A stretch of 64,000 bases of DNA, taken from contig NZ_AP017312.1 in NCBI RefSeq assembly GCF_002355375.1, positions 2,063,001 through 2,127,000 of the forward strand, read 5' to 3'. The translations under genes were made by a program, and so were the position numbers. This DNA is from Aneurinibacillus soli (lineage in GTDB: Bacteria > Bacillota > Bacilli > Aneurinibacillales > Aneurinibacillaceae). The notes under the pieces were generated by a model. That model had not been told where the DNA came from and made no database searches. It worked only from the letters and a program-made list of their open reading frames with translations. Positions 48,507-58,110 of the stretch are shown one piece after another. Position 1 is the first letter of the stretch. Each line of letters begins with the position of its first letter.

Positions 48507-51500
48507 ATGGAAAACTTCATTCCTATCCCACAACCGAAAACCTTTGGTCCGCTTGGAAACTTACCTTTACTAGACAAAGATTCGCCGAATTTATCCATGG
48601 GTAAAATCTTTGATGAGTACGGTCCGATTTTTCGATTCGAAGCTTTAGGTAATTCTAGCATCATGATTTGCGGTTCTGAATTAGTAGCCGATGTTTGTGA
48701 CGAGTCACGCTTTGACAAGAATATTGGCCATCTGCGAAATGTACGTACCTTTACAGGAGATGGGTTATTCACAGCTCAGACGGAAGAGCCCAATTGGAAA
48801 AAAGCGCATAACATTCTTCTTCCTTCTTTTAGTCAACAGGCTATGAAAGGGTACCATTCCATGATGGTGGACATCGCCATGCAATTGGTTCAAAAATGGG
48901 CACGTCTGAACCCAGATGAGAGTATTGATGTACCAGATGATATGACTCGGCTTACGCTGGATACCATTGGTTTATGTGGATTTAACTATCGTTTTAATAG
49001 TTACTACAGAGAAACACCAAATCCTTTTATTGTAAGCATGGTCCGTGCTCTGGATGAAGCGATGCATAAAGCTACGCGTCTGTCGATTCAAGACCAACTC
49101 ATGGTGCTAACCAAACGTCAATTCGAACGCGACATTCAAAGTATGTATTCCTTAGTTGACAAAATTATTGCAGAACGTAAAGCAAGTAGAGAGCAAGGTG
49201 CAACCGATCTGCTCGCTCGTATGCTGAGTGCAAAAGATCCTGAGACGGGAGAACAACTTGATGATACAAATATTCGTCATCAAATCATCACGTTTTTAAT
49301 CGCTGGACATGAAACGACGAGCGGTTTATTATCCTTTGCGATGTACTTTTTAGTAAAACACCCGGATGTATTAAAAAAAGCTTACGAAGAAGTAGATAAC
49401 GTATTGACAGGTTTGGTTCCAACCTATGAACAAGTTTTGCAGCTTAAATACATTCGAATGATTTTACATGAATCGTTACGCTTATGGCCGACAGCCCCGT
49501 CATTTGCTCTTTATGCCAAGGAAGACACGACAATTGGAGGGAAATATCAGATTAAAAAGGGAGAACGTGTCGCTGTTAATCTGCCTAAACTTCATCGGGA
49601 TAAGGGGGCGTGGGGAGAGGACGCGGAACAATTCCGTCCTGAACGGTTTGCAGATCCAAGCCAAGTCCCTAATCATGCCTATAAATCATTTGGGAATGGA
49701 CAACGCGCTTGCATCGGAATGCAGTTCGCACTTCACGAGGCGACTCTAGTTCTCGGTATGATCCTGCAACATTTTCAGTTGATTGATCATATGAACTATC
49801 AATTGAAAGTAAAGCAAACACTGACGCTGAAGCCAGACGACTTTACGATGCGTGTTCAAGTACGAGATAAAAAAATAACGAATGCATTCACGATCAAATC
49901 TGAAGAAGACGTTACCTATGTTTCCAATCAGGACAAGCAAGCGCAGAAAGTTTCCATCATCGGAGCGAATGATAAGCCGCTACTCGTTCTTTATGGCTCA
50001 AATATGGGAACCGCAGAACGGATTGCAAAAGAGCTTGCGGACATTGCTCGTTTACACGGCATACGGAGTGAAGTGGCCACACTTAATGACCGGTTAGGCA
50101 GTTTGCCAAAAGAAGGTGCGGTATTGATCATCACTTCTTCTTATAATGGAAAACCACCGAGCAATGCACGACAGTTCGTTCAATGGTTGGAACAAGTTGC
50201 ACAAGGTGAGCTTGAAGGGGTTCATTATGCGGTATTTGGCTGTGGGGACCACAACTGGGCTACTACGTATCAAGAGGTACCGAGATTCATCGACGATCAG
50301 CTCGCCCAAAAAGGAGCGACAAGGTTTTCCCTGCGCGGAGAAGCTGATGCGAGCGGAGACTTCGAGAGACAACTCGAAGAATGGAAAAAACAAATGTGGA
50401 CAGATGCGATAAAGACGTTCGATTTAAAACTGAATGAAAATGCGGAGAAAGAACGGAGTACGCTCAACATTCAATTTGTCAGTGAATTGGCGGATGCTCC
50501 TCTCGCTGAATCGTACGAAGCAGTTCACGCAACGGTGATAGAAAATCGTGAACTTCAACAGTCTGGTAGTGAACGAAGCACACGACATATCGAGATCGAG
50601 TTGCCGGAAGGAGTAACGTATCAGGAAGGCGATCACCTTGGGGTTTTTCCAAGTAACAGTAAAGAAAATGTCGACCGTATTCTACGGCGGTTTGGGTTGA
50701 AGGGAACGGATCAAGTCATTTTAACAGCAAGCGGAGTTAGTGCATTCCATCTACCTTTAGATCGGCCTGTATTACTTTCTCAGCTTCTAAGCCATAGTGT
50801 AGAAGTACAGGAAGCTGCTTCTCGTGCTCAAATACGTGAAGTTGCCGCTTTTACCGCTTGTCCTCCGCATAAACGTGAACTAGAAGCTTTATTAGAGGAG
50901 GGAGTGTACGAGGAACAAGTATTGAAGAAACGGATTTCGATGCTTGACCTTGTTGAAAAGTACGAAGCCTGTGAAATGCCGTTTGAGCGATTTATGGAGC
51001 TTTTACCTCCACTAAAACCTAGATATTACTCGATATCAAGTTCCCCGCGGATGAACACAAAACGTGCCAGCATTACGGTGAGCATGGTCCGCAATCCGGC
51101 TTGGAGTGGACGAGGAGAATATCGGGGAGTGGCCTCGAATTACCTGGCGGATCGTAAGTCAGGTGAAGATATCGTGATGTTCGTTCGTACACCAGAATCC
51201 GGATTCCAACTTCCGGAGGATTCCGAAACGCCAATGATCATGGTCGGTCCGGGAACGGGTGTGGCACCGTTCATAGGTTTCCTTCAAGCACGAGCGGCAC
51301 GAAAACAGGAAGGAAAAAAGCTAGGAGAAGCACACCTGTATTTTGGTTGCCATAATGAAAAGGACTTTATATATCGTGAGGAGCTAGAGCACTATGAACA
51401 GGAAGGAATCGTCACGGTTTTTACGGCTTTTTCCCGTAAAGAAGGGGAACCAAAAACCTATGTTCAACATGTAATTCAACAGAATGCGAAGAAAGTGATT

Positions 51501-51689
51501 GATATGTTGGATCATGGAGGACGGTTATACGTATGTGGAGATGGCAATAAAATGGCTCCAGATGTGGAGATGACGTTACAAAAAGCTTATCAGTCTGTCC
51601 ATGGAGTAGGAGAAAAAGAAGCAGAAAAGTGGTTGGAAAACCTTCAGGCAAATGGGGGCTATGCAAAAGATGTCTGGGCAGGTATTTAA
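48507..51689 (+). CDS. Self-sufficient cytochrome P450/NADPH reductase fusion (CYP102A-like)
   Basis: A 1060-residue P450-BM3 homologue that hydroxylates fatty acids near the terminus using NADPH and O2. The heme domain (1-460) has the I-helix [12 protein letters not shown], and the ligand loop [10 protein letters not shown]. The flavodoxin-like FMN domain (about 490-640) starts [19 protein letters not shown]. The FAD/NADPH domain (about 660-1060) has RYYSISSSP and [13 protein letters not shown]. The Phe87 equivalent (GDGLF) is kept. The carboxylate-anchoring Arg47 and Tyr51 of BM3 correspond to Asn and Met here, so substrate binding probably differs. AAAAGGAGC precedes the ATG. Confidence 0.97.
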   Translation: MENFIPIPQPKTFGPLGNLPLLDKDSPNLSMGKIFDEYGPIFRFEALGNSSIMICGSELVADVCDESRFDKNIGHLRNVRTFTGDGLFTAQTEEPNWKKAHNILLPSFSQQAMKGYHSMMVDIAMQLVQKWARLNPDESIDVPDDMTRLTLDTIGLCGFNYRFNSYYRETPNPFIVSMVRALDEAMHKATRLSIQDQLMVLTKRQFERDIQSMYSLVDKIIAERKASREQGATDLLARMLSAKDPETGEQLDDTNIRHQIITFLIAGHETTSGLLSFAMYFLVKHPDVLKKAYEEVDNVLTGLVPTYEQVLQLKYIRMILHESLRLWPTAPSFALYAKEDTTIGGKYQIKKGERVAVNLPKLHRDKGAWGEDAEQFRPERFADPSQVPNHAYKSFGNGQRACIGMQFALHEATLVLGMILQHFQLIDHMNYQLKVKQTLTLKPDDFTMRVQVRDKKITNAFTIKSEEDVTYVSNQDKQAQKVSIIGANDKPLLVLYGSNMGTAERIAKELADIARLHGIRSEVATLNDRLGSLPKEGAVLIITSSYNGKPPSNARQFVQWLEQVAQGELEGVHYAVFGCGDHNWATTYQEVPRFIDDQLAQKGATRFSLRGEADASGDFERQLEEWKKQMWTDAIKTFDLKLNENAEKERSTLNIQFVSELADAPLAESYEAVHATVIENRELQQSGSERSTRHIEIELPEGVTYQEGDHLGVFPSNSKENVDRILRRFGLKGTDQVILTASGVSAFHLPLDRPVLLSQLLSHSVEVQEAASRAQIREVAAFTACPPHKRELEALLEEGVYEEQVLKKRISMLDLVEKYEACEMPFERFMELLPPLKPRYYSISSSPRMNTKRASITVSMVRNPAWSGRGEYRGVASNYLADRKSGEDIVMFVRTPESGFQLPEDSETPMIMVGPGTGVAPFIGFLQARAARKQEGKKLGEAHLYFGCHNEKDFIYREELEHYEQEGIVTVFTAFSRKEGEPKTYVQHVIQQNAKKVIDMLDHGGRLYVCGDGNKMAPDVEMTLQKAYQSVHGVGEKEAEKWLENLQANGGYAKDVWAGI

Positions 51690-51715
51690 ATATCTTTTTT
51701 AATATTTTTACTGGA

Positions 51716-51752
51716 TGTCCCTGCCACAATAGTATTGGCAGGGACATTTTTT
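51716..51752 (+). terminator. P450 operon terminator
   Basis: TGTCCCTGCC pairs with GGCAGGGACA and is followed by TTTTTT. Confidence 0.9.
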
Positions 51753-51836
51753 GTAAAACAAATAAGGAAGATATTAATAAATGGAGAAATTATTTATCTA
51801 TAGAAAAAAATTACATAATGAAAAGGAGAGTTTATT

Positions 51837-52424
51837 TTGAAGTACATTATTAGTCTTATTACATCGATGACTATTGCTTGTGGTATCATCCTTTGTCCAC
51901 TTCCTGGCAATGCTGATGCAGTATTCGCAAAGAAGAGCACAGCACAGAAGAAAGGGCCTACGACGATTACAATTAAGCAAAAAGACTTTACTTATACAGG
52001 TCAAGCTGTAAAAGGTGTACCAAATGGACAGGGAAAAATAGACGGAAAAATTAATGGAGTTACGTTCCACTTCACTGGAGAGTTTAAAAATGGAGCACCT
52101 TATAACGGAAAAGGCTCTATGGCAGGTAAAATGGATGGAGCGAACATTAACTTTTCTGGTCAGATAAAAAAGGGGGAACCCTTCGCTGGTACGATTAAAT
52201 TTCAAGGTGTGATCGATGGCGATAATATGGCTTTTGAGGGAAATATGCAAAACGGACAGTTTTATGAAGGGACTTTAAGCGGAACAAAAGAAGGTCTTTC
52301 CATCAATTTTAAAGGGAAATTCAAAAATAATGAGCCATATAACGGACATATGATTATGGATGGCAAAGACGATTCCGGACAGCCATTGCATATGGAGACT
52401 GAATTTGTAAACGGAAAATCGTAA
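51837..52424 (+). CDS. Secreted MORN-like repeat protein (195 aa)
   Basis: TTG at 51837 follows AAAGGAGAG. A signal peptide (about 1-28, ending GNADA) is followed by repeated G-x-x-x-G-x-G segments of about 20-25 residues (VKGVPNGQGKIDGKINGVTFHFTGEFKNGAPYNGKGSM, and similar down to EFVNGKS). These resemble MORN repeats, which form flat beta sheets and often bind lipids or proteins. The copies are regular, so the fold is likely; function is unknown. Monocistronic. Confidence 0.75.
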   Translation: MKYIISLITSMTIACGIILCPLPGNADAVFAKKSTAQKKGPTTITIKQKDFTYTGQAVKGVPNGQGKIDGKINGVTFHFTGEFKNGAPYNGKGSMAGKMDGANINFSGQIKKGEPFAGTIKFQGVIDGDNMAFEGNMQNGQFYEGTLSGTKEGLSINFKGKFKNNEPYNGHMIMDGKDDSGQPLHMETEFVNGKS

Positions 52425-52476
52425 GACGTAGAGGGAACAGACGAAAGATAGACTTTTAGACAGTATTGGCAAAATA

Positions 52477-52524
52477 AAGGCCTGACATCGTGTCATATGA
52501 AGGACGAATGTCAGGCTTTCTTGT
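52477..52524. terminator. Bidirectional terminator
   Basis: AAAGGCCTGACA pairs with TGTCAGGCTTT. It lies between the MORN-like gene and the convergent luciferase-like gene. Confidence 0.75.
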
Positions 52525-52533
52525 GTTTATGTT

Positions 52534-53421
52534 CTATAGAAAATTTTCAGCTAGTAGTTCGTAGGAGTGCAGGCGGGCTTCGTAATCGAGTGGAATCGTT
52601 ACAACCATCCATTCGTCTGCCTGGTATACCTCCTGTAGTTCTGCTAGCTTTTCTTTTATATGCTGCGGTGTACCGACGAGGGTATGCTTGTGGTGCGAAT
52701 ACTGTGCTGCCTGCCGTTTTGCTTCGGATTCTGTCTCCGTACAGACGACAGATAGTGCAACGATAACCGCAGGATTCGCCTGCATTGCGGACGATTGAAA
52801 GCTTTCCCGATAGCTTTGCACAATGGTTGGACCGTCTTCTTCGCTCATAAAATGACCGAACGCAAAAGCAGTACCGAACTGTGCAGCGTACCGGGCACTT
52901 TTCCCGCTTGTACCAAGCATCCATACGTCCGGCGGCACAGACGGAAGCGGGCGGGCATGAATGCCTGCGAATGAGTGATCGTCTGGTAGCTTATCCTGCA
53001 AGTATCCAAGTAGGTCTGTCAGAAGAGAAGGCATCCGGTGTACATTCTCCAGAAAATTCTCCCGCAGTGCCAGCGTCTCATGAGCTGATCCACCTGGCGC
53101 CCGTCCGATGCCAAGATCAATTCGTCCGAGGTATAGGGTAGCGAGCAGATTGAAATTCTCCGCGACTTTATACGGACTGTAATGCGGCAGAAGAACCGCC
53201 CCTGAACCGATGCGAATCGTAGACGTTAAAGCTCCCAGTTGTCCGAGCAGAATCTCTGGCGATGGATTGGCAAGCTGCTTCATCCCGTGATGTTCCGCAA
53301 CCCAGTAGCGCGTGTAGCCAAGTTGCTCGGCACGCTGAACAAGCCGTGCAGTTTGTGCCAGTGCCTCCGCAGGAGTGCTTTCGGCAAGAATTGGGCACTG
53401 GTCGAGAATGCTGAGTTTCAT
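52534..53421 (-). CDS. LLM-class flavin-dependent oxidoreductase (bacterial luciferase-like)
   Basis: A 295-residue TIM-barrel flavoprotein. The start MKLSILDQCPILAESTPAEALAQTARLVQRAEQLGYTRYWVAEHHGM, IRIGSGAVLLPHYSPYKVAENF and the GRAPGGSAHETLAL segment are typical of the MsnO8/YwcH subgroup of luciferase-like monooxygenases. It probably uses reduced FMN; the substrate is unknown. ATG at 53421 follows GGAGAAG; the longer frame to 53694 lacks a ribosome site and homology. Confidence 0.92.
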   Translation of the reverse strand: MKLSILDQCPILAESTPAEALAQTARLVQRAEQLGYTRYWVAEHHGMKQLANPSPEILLGQLGALTSTIRIGSGAVLLPHYSPYKVAENFNLLATLYLGRIDLGIGRAPGGSAHETLALRENFLENVHRMPSLLTDLLGYLQDKLPDDHSFAGIHARPLPSVPPDVWMLGTSGKSARYAAQFGTAFAFGHFMSEEDGPTIVQSYRESFQSSAMQANPAVIVALSVVCTETESEAKRQAAQYSHHKHTLVGTPQHIKEKLAELQEVYQADEWMVVTIPLDYEARLHSYELLAENFL

Positions 53422-53780
53422 AGGCTTCTCCTGTGTAGTTGTTTTTATGTTGATCGTAGCAAGCCGAGCGGTAGAAAGCAATTGGGATGTTTGGAGAAGT
53501 ATATTGGATATAAAGTTACGTACTCTACACACGTTGAGTGTGTAATATTGATGGTTCGAAATGAATAGATGAGATGCGGCAGGTTCGCTTAAGATTTTTG
53601 GAGTGGTGTAATAGCATAGGGAATGTGTAGTTAGAAAATCGCCGTAAACTCTTGTGTATGGATTACCGTAATAAGCACTTGAAAAATTAACCATTTCTAT
53701 GTTAACATGATAAATATCATACTTTAAAGACGTTTACACTAATCAAGCTAGATCTGCTTAATAAACGGGAGGGATTAGCG
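53422..53780. other. Intergenic region before the peptide-export locus, with candidate promoter
   Basis: No ORF of coding character is present. TTGAAA (53680-53685) and TAACAT (53704-53709) with an 18-base spacer may form the promoter of the precursor gene. The stretch is A+T-rich compared with the luciferase-like gene, and a G+C change marks the beginning of the locus. Confidence 0.4.
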
Positions 53781-54113
53781 ATGTCCAATGACAAAGAGGC
53801 AAAAGACTTTAAGCTTGACGAACTGGAGAAGCCGTTGACGGAGCAGGAAATGAAAGAAACTACCGGAGGAGCGGCAACAGGCTTAGTCCCCGAACCCTAC
53901 GTACAAGTAATAGATGGCCAAATCAAGATAAACAATCCAGGCGGTTCAAACAATTTCAGTGCAGGCCAGTTTGGCTATACTCCCAATATTAAACAACCGC
54001 CTGTAATTATTCCAAACAACCCAGGCTTACAATTCACCCCACCACCCAAATTAGTCCCAAGTGCAACCCCAAGCTCAACCCCAAGCCAAGGTTCTGACCC
54101 AGGTTCAAGCTAA
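53781..54113 (+). CDS. Proline-rich precursor peptide with double-glycine leader
   Basis: A 110-residue protein with a strong GGGAGGG site. The acidic leader ends PLTEQEMKETTGG (Gly29-Gly30). Counting back from the cleavage point, Leu is at -12, Glu at -8, Met at -7 and Gly-Gly at -2/-1, which is the recognition pattern of C39 leader peptidases. The predicted 80-residue core (from Ala31) has no Cys and about 15 Pro, with clusters QPPVIIPNNP, FTPPPK and the tail PSATPSSTPSQGSDPG. It is not a typical two-peptide bacteriocin. Together with the isomerase and C39 exporter downstream it looks like an exported bacteriocin, signal or surface peptide. Confidence 0.8.
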   Translation: MSNDKEAKDFKLDELEKPLTEQEMKETTGGAATGLVPEPYVQVIDGQIKINNPGGSNNFSAGQFGYTPNIKQPPVIIPNNPGLQFTPPPKLVPSATPSSTPSQGSDPGSS

Positions 54114-54170
54114 AGCGCAAACGACATACTTAGAATGTAGCGATGAAATGATTCTTGTTCAAACAGGTCA

Positions 54171-54215
54171 TTGAAATGGGAAAACCTAACTGTCGTTAGG
54201 TTTTTTCCATTTCAA
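54171..54215 (+). terminator. Long hairpin between precursor and isomerase genes (partial terminator/attenuator)
   Basis: TTGAAATGG.AAAACCTAAC pairs with GTTAGGTTTT..CCATTTCAA over about 19 pairs with a four-base loop and internal T6. It should end most transcripts after the precursor gene and let a few continue, giving more precursor than exporter. Confidence 0.8.
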
Positions 54216-54234
54216 CGTGAAGAGGTGGATTATT

Positions 54235-55020
54235 ATGGATGCTATGGAACTTGTAACGTTTAGCATGAACGGTACGGAATGGCGTCTGCGCGATGTACTA
54301 AAGCTTGCGTGCATGGAGGGCGGTTTTTCCGCTATCGAGGATAGCATTCGAAGAGCCGTTACGCTGGAATTTGCCGAACAGCACAATATATCGATCGATG
54401 AGCAGGAATGGAAAGCGAAAGCCAATGAGATGCGGCTGCAATTGGGGCTCTACAGCGTGGCAGAAACTTTGGCTTGGCTTAGTATGCGAGGGTTGGCGAC
54501 GGTTGATCTGTTCGAGACGGCCAAAGCTCGGTTTCTGACGGAGAAGGTGAAGCGTATCGTATCGGAAGATCGTATTGACACTTATTTTCTGGAAAACCGA
54601 CTTTCCTTTGATAAAGCTAACGTTTCTCAATTGGTAATCGGCAGCAGGGAGCAGGCGCAAGAGCTGCTTTTTCAGCTTGAGGAGGGCGAGCCGTTCTACA
54701 AGCTGGCGCAAACCTATTGTTTGAACAGCAGCAGCAAGTATGACGGCGGGTACGTCGGGTGGGTTGGTCGAGCCGAATTGAGCGGCGAAGAGGAGTCATT
54801 TGTTTTCGGTTCGGAAGCCGGACAAACGGTAGGGCCTTTTCCGTTCGGTTCTTTCTATCGGCTGCTGCACATTTGGGAAGTGATTCCGGCTGAACTGACC
54901 GGGGAGGTTCGGCTAAAGCTTGCTGATTTGCTATTTGAAGAATGGCTGAACGAAGCCGTAAAAAAAGCGAGAGTCGATGTTAGACTGTGGCGTTATCTAG
55001 CAGGGGAGCAATTAGGCTGA
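54235..55020 (+). CDS. Cytoplasmic parvulin-type peptidyl-prolyl isomerase
   Basis: A 261-residue protein. An N-terminal helical SurA/PrsA-like region (1-115, with a TLEFAEQHNISIDEQEWKAKANEMRL segment) is followed by a parvulin domain (about 120-215: VSQLVIGSREQAQELLFQLEEGEPFYKLAQTYCLN, DGGYVGWVGRAEL, QTVGPFPFGSFYRLLHIWEV). There is no signal peptide or lipobox, unlike PrsA, so it should act inside the cell, probably on the proline-rich precursor before export. ATG at 54235 lies seven bases after GAGGTGG. The exporter gene follows after 21 bases. Confidence 0.87.
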   Translation: MDAMELVTFSMNGTEWRLRDVLKLACMEGGFSAIEDSIRRAVTLEFAEQHNISIDEQEWKAKANEMRLQLGLYSVAETLAWLSMRGLATVDLFETAKARFLTEKVKRIVSEDRIDTYFLENRLSFDKANVSQLVIGSREQAQELLFQLEEGEPFYKLAQTYCLNSSSKYDGGYVGWVGRAELSGEEESFVFGSEAGQTVGPFPFGSFYRLLHIWEVIPAELTGEVRLKLADLLFEEWLNEAVKKARVDVRLWRYLAGEQLG

Positions 55021-55041
55021 TCGTTCGGGAGGGGCGCGGGA

Positions 55042-58000
55042 ATGCTAGATTTGCATCATATCATTTTAGATACGATCCCTATTTTTCAGGTGCTGTCACC
55101 ACAGGAGAAAGAGGAGGTATTTGCCTCCTTTGAGAAGGTTTCTTTCCATATGGGAGACACGATTATTCAGGCAGGAGAACGAGGAGATTCGTTCCATCTC
55201 ATCTTGACGGGCAAAGTACGAATGATCGGTAAGGATCAGGATGGCAAGGAGCTCAATTTAGGATTAATGGAATCAGGCTCGCATTTCGGACAGGAAGCGC
55301 TGCTGAATGAAGAATTTCAAGAACATACGCTGAGGGCGTCGACGAAGCTAGAGTTGCTAAGGTTATCCAGAACAATGTTTATGCAAATTATCGACGCGCA
55401 CCCTGAATTGAGGGTGTGCTTGCTTGAACAATTGGCCGATGATGCGATGCGCAAATTTTTGAAGCGGACGGCGCTGTTTGCCCCACTGCATCATCAGGAG
55501 TTGCGCTCGCTGCTTGATATTATGGTAATGAAGGAATATGCCCCTGGCCAGGCGATCGTCAGTGAAGGGGAGGCAGGAGATGCTTTCTATCTCCTTCGTT
55601 CCGGTACGGCTTCCGTACTGAAGGAAAGCGAGGGAAGTCGGAAGCTTAATACGGTCAAGGGAGGGGAGTTTTTCGGAGAGCTAGCGCTGTTGACCGGGGA
55701 TCCTCGAAAGGCCAGTGTTGTAGCTGACGAAGCGGTTTCTGTGTTCAGTCTGGCCAAGAACGATTTTGACAAGTTAATCATGAAATTTCCGAAAGTCAGG
55801 GAAACGATTATCGGTATTGCTTCTGCTTATTTACAAAATGCGGATGTACCTCGGCATACGGAAGCGAACGTTACTGCGGAGGATAGCGCAGGTTACGCTT
55901 CCGAAAGCATTGCGGAAGATGCCGAGCAAGAGAAGCGGCGGCGATATGGCGGTCGGAGGACTTGGCGCTTAAGTAGCTGGTTCCCGGTACGCATTCAGCA
56001 AAGCGAGTTGGACTGCGGCCCAACCTGCCTCTCTATGATCGCCCAGCACTACGGCAAGCGATTGAGCATTCATCGGCTAAGAGAGCTGGCGCAAGTAGGC
56101 TTGGAAGGAAGCACGCTATTCAATCTCTGCAAAACCGCGGAATTGATCGGTTTTCAAGCGGAGGCGGTCCGCAGCAGCTTGAAGGGACTGGCCGAGCAGA
56201 CGCTGCCGGCTATTGCCCATTGGAAAGGCAATCATTATGTCGTGGTCGTAAAAGTGGACGAACGATATGTGACCGTGGCCGACCCGGGTATCGGTTTACT
56301 GACTTATTCGCATGACGATTTTCTGAAAGGATGGACGCTGAACACGGTGTTTCTGAAGCCTGTCGAAGCTTTCTTCGCGCAAGAAGAGTCGAAACCTTCA
56401 TTTGGGCGCTACTGGGCGTTTTTTGCCTCCCGCAAGCAGGCACTGTTCCATCTCGTGTGGATGACCGTGCTATTACAGGTCATTAACCTGGCGCTCCCGC
56501 TGTTTACGCAGCAGGTGATCGATCGGGTGCTTATTGGCGGGAATTATGATGACCTGAACTTTATGCTGATCGTCATGCTAGGCGTCTCGTTGCTTACCAT
56601 GCTCGTTCAATCTATCAGGGAATGGGTCATTGCGGGTACGTTTATTAAAATTGACATCGACATGATCATGAGTTTTTATCGGCATGTGTTTCGCTTGCCA
56701 ATGCGCTACTTCGCCACACGGAAAGTGGGCGACATCTTGACGCGCGCCGGGGAAAATCAGGTCATCCGTCATTTTCTCGTAACGAACAGCATGAATGCCG
56801 TGCTGAATGTGATGACGATTGTCGTATACATAGGCATTATGTTTACATATAGCGTTACGCTGGCCTGGATCGCGCTGGCGTTCATTCCATGCTTCATTGC
56901 GCTTACGCTGATCGTGACTCCGCTTATGAAACGCAACAGCAGGAAGCAATTCCAAGCCGATGTCGACTTGCAGAACGTATTAGTGGAAACCATTGGCTCC
57001 ATGCGTACCGTAAAAGCTCTCGCGGCCGAAGATGAGGTAAGGAAGAAAGTGGAGGGCAAGTTCCGTCAATCGACTATCGTACAAATGAAGGGTTGGAAAA
57101 TCGGCATCTTCTCCGGTTCTGTCGCCACGGTGCTGCAAACCTTAAGCGGTGTAACCGTGCTATATGCTGGGGCTGAATTTATTATCGGGGAGAAGCTGAC
57201 CGTAGGGGAACTGATGGCTTTTAGCGCGGTGTATGCACTCGTTACAAATGCGGCACTGGGCTTAATCGGAATGTGGGACGAGTTTCAAAGCGTGCGGATT
57301 GCCTTGGAACGGCTTGATGATGTATTCGAGACGGAGGAGGAGGAATCCGATCCGACCCGATTGACAGCGCTGCCGAAGCTGCAGGGGGCGATTGAATTCG
57401 AACGCGTATCGTTTCGCTATGATTCCGACGGGAAGAATGTGCTGCAGAACATTTCCTTCGACATGGCTCCGGGCCAGACGATTGGCATCGTCGGTCGAAG
57501 CGGGTCAGGGAAATCAACCCTGGCGAACTTACTACTTAAGCTATACGCTCCAAGCAGCGGGACGGTTCGCATCGACGGGCACGACCTGAAGCAGGTGCAG
57601 GCCGCTACGCTCCGTAAGCAAATCGGAGTCGTACAGCAGGAAGCGGGACTTTTTAGCGGAACGATTCATGAAAATATTGCTTATCAAATTCCCGATGCTT
57701 CGATGGATGAGGTGATGGCCGCTTCCATGCTTGCGGGAGCGCACGAATTCATTATGACATTTCCGAATGGCTACGATACACAGGTTGGGGAGCGGGGTGC
57801 GAGCTTATCCGGAGGGCAGCGCCAGCGTATCGCCATTGCTCGGGCGCTGATCGGCAATCCGCGCATTTTGATATTCGACGAAGCGACGAGCGCGCTAGAC
57901 AATGAATCCGAGAAGACGATTCAGCGGAATATGAGTACGATACTCAAAGATCGAACGACCCTCATCATCGCGCATCGACTGAGCACCATCCGGCATGCGG

Positions 58001-58110
58001 ACCGCATTCTCGTACTGGATCAAGGGGTTATTGCAGAGTCAGGTACTCATGAGCAGTTAATGGCCGCTAAAGGTCTTTACCACATGTTGGTCAGTCAACC
58101 GTTGGATTAA
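55042..58110 (+). CDS. Peptidase-containing ABC exporter with two cyclic-nucleotide-binding domains
   Basis: A 1022-residue fusion. It begins with two CAP-ED/cNMP-binding domains (about 10-130 and 150-265; GGEFFGELALLTGDPRKASVV is a phosphate-cassette-like loop). The C39 peptidase (about 315-445) has the catalytic Cys near 325 in QQSELDCGPTCLSMI, His near 398 in GNHYVVV, and the Asp in VADPG. A six-helix transmembrane domain (about 455-735) and an ATPase follow, with Walker A GRSGSGKST, LSGGQRQR and FDEATSALD. It should cut double-glycine leaders and export the peptide. HetC-type proteins of cyanobacteria have a similar fusion. No HlyD-type partner gene is present. GGGAGGGG precedes the ATG. 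Confidence 0.95.
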   Translation: MLDLHHIILDTIPIFQVLSPQEKEEVFASFEKVSFHMGDTIIQAGERGDSFHLILTGKVRMIGKDQDGKELNLGLMESGSHFGQEALLNEEFQEHTLRASTKLELLRLSRTMFMQIIDAHPELRVCLLEQLADDAMRKFLKRTALFAPLHHQELRSLLDIMVMKEYAPGQAIVSEGEAGDAFYLLRSGTASVLKESEGSRKLNTVKGGEFFGELALLTGDPRKASVVADEAVSVFSLAKNDFDKLIMKFPKVRETIIGIASAYLQNADVPRHTEANVTAEDSAGYASESIAEDAEQEKRRRYGGRRTWRLSSWFPVRIQQSELDCGPTCLSMIAQHYGKRLSIHRLRELAQVGLEGSTLFNLCKTAELIGFQAEAVRSSLKGLAEQTLPAIAHWKGNHYVVVVKVDERYVTVADPGIGLLTYSHDDFLKGWTLNTVFLKPVEAFFAQEESKPSFGRYWAFFASRKQALFHLVWMTVLLQVINLALPLFTQQVIDRVLIGGNYDDLNFMLIVMLGVSLLTMLVQSIREWVIAGTFIKIDIDMIMSFYRHVFRLPMRYFATRKVGDILTRAGENQVIRHFLVTNSMNAVLNVMTIVVYIGIMFTYSVTLAWIALAFIPCFIALTLIVTPLMKRNSRKQFQADVDLQNVLVETIGSMRTVKALAAEDEVRKKVEGKFRQSTIVQMKGWKIGIFSGSVATVLQTLSGVTVLYAGAEFIIGEKLTVGELMAFSAVYALVTNAALGLIGMWDEFQSVRIALERLDDVFETEEEESDPTRLTALPKLQGAIEFERVSFRYDSDGKNVLQNISFDMAPGQTIGIVGRSGSGKSTLANLLLKLYAPSSGTVRIDGHDLKQVQAATLRKQIGVVQQEAGLFSGTIHENIAYQIPDASMDEVMAASMLAGAHEFIMTFPNGYDTQVGERGASLSGGQRQRIAIARALIGNPRILIFDEATSALDNESEKTIQRNMSTILKDRTTLIIAHRLSTIRHADRILVLDQGVIAESGTHEQLMAAKGLYHMLVSQPLD

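Noticed and set aside
53781-54113. Precursor as a lanthipeptide or sactipeptide
   Set aside because: The core has no cysteine and no modification enzyme (LanM, radical SAM, YcaO) is encoded nearby.
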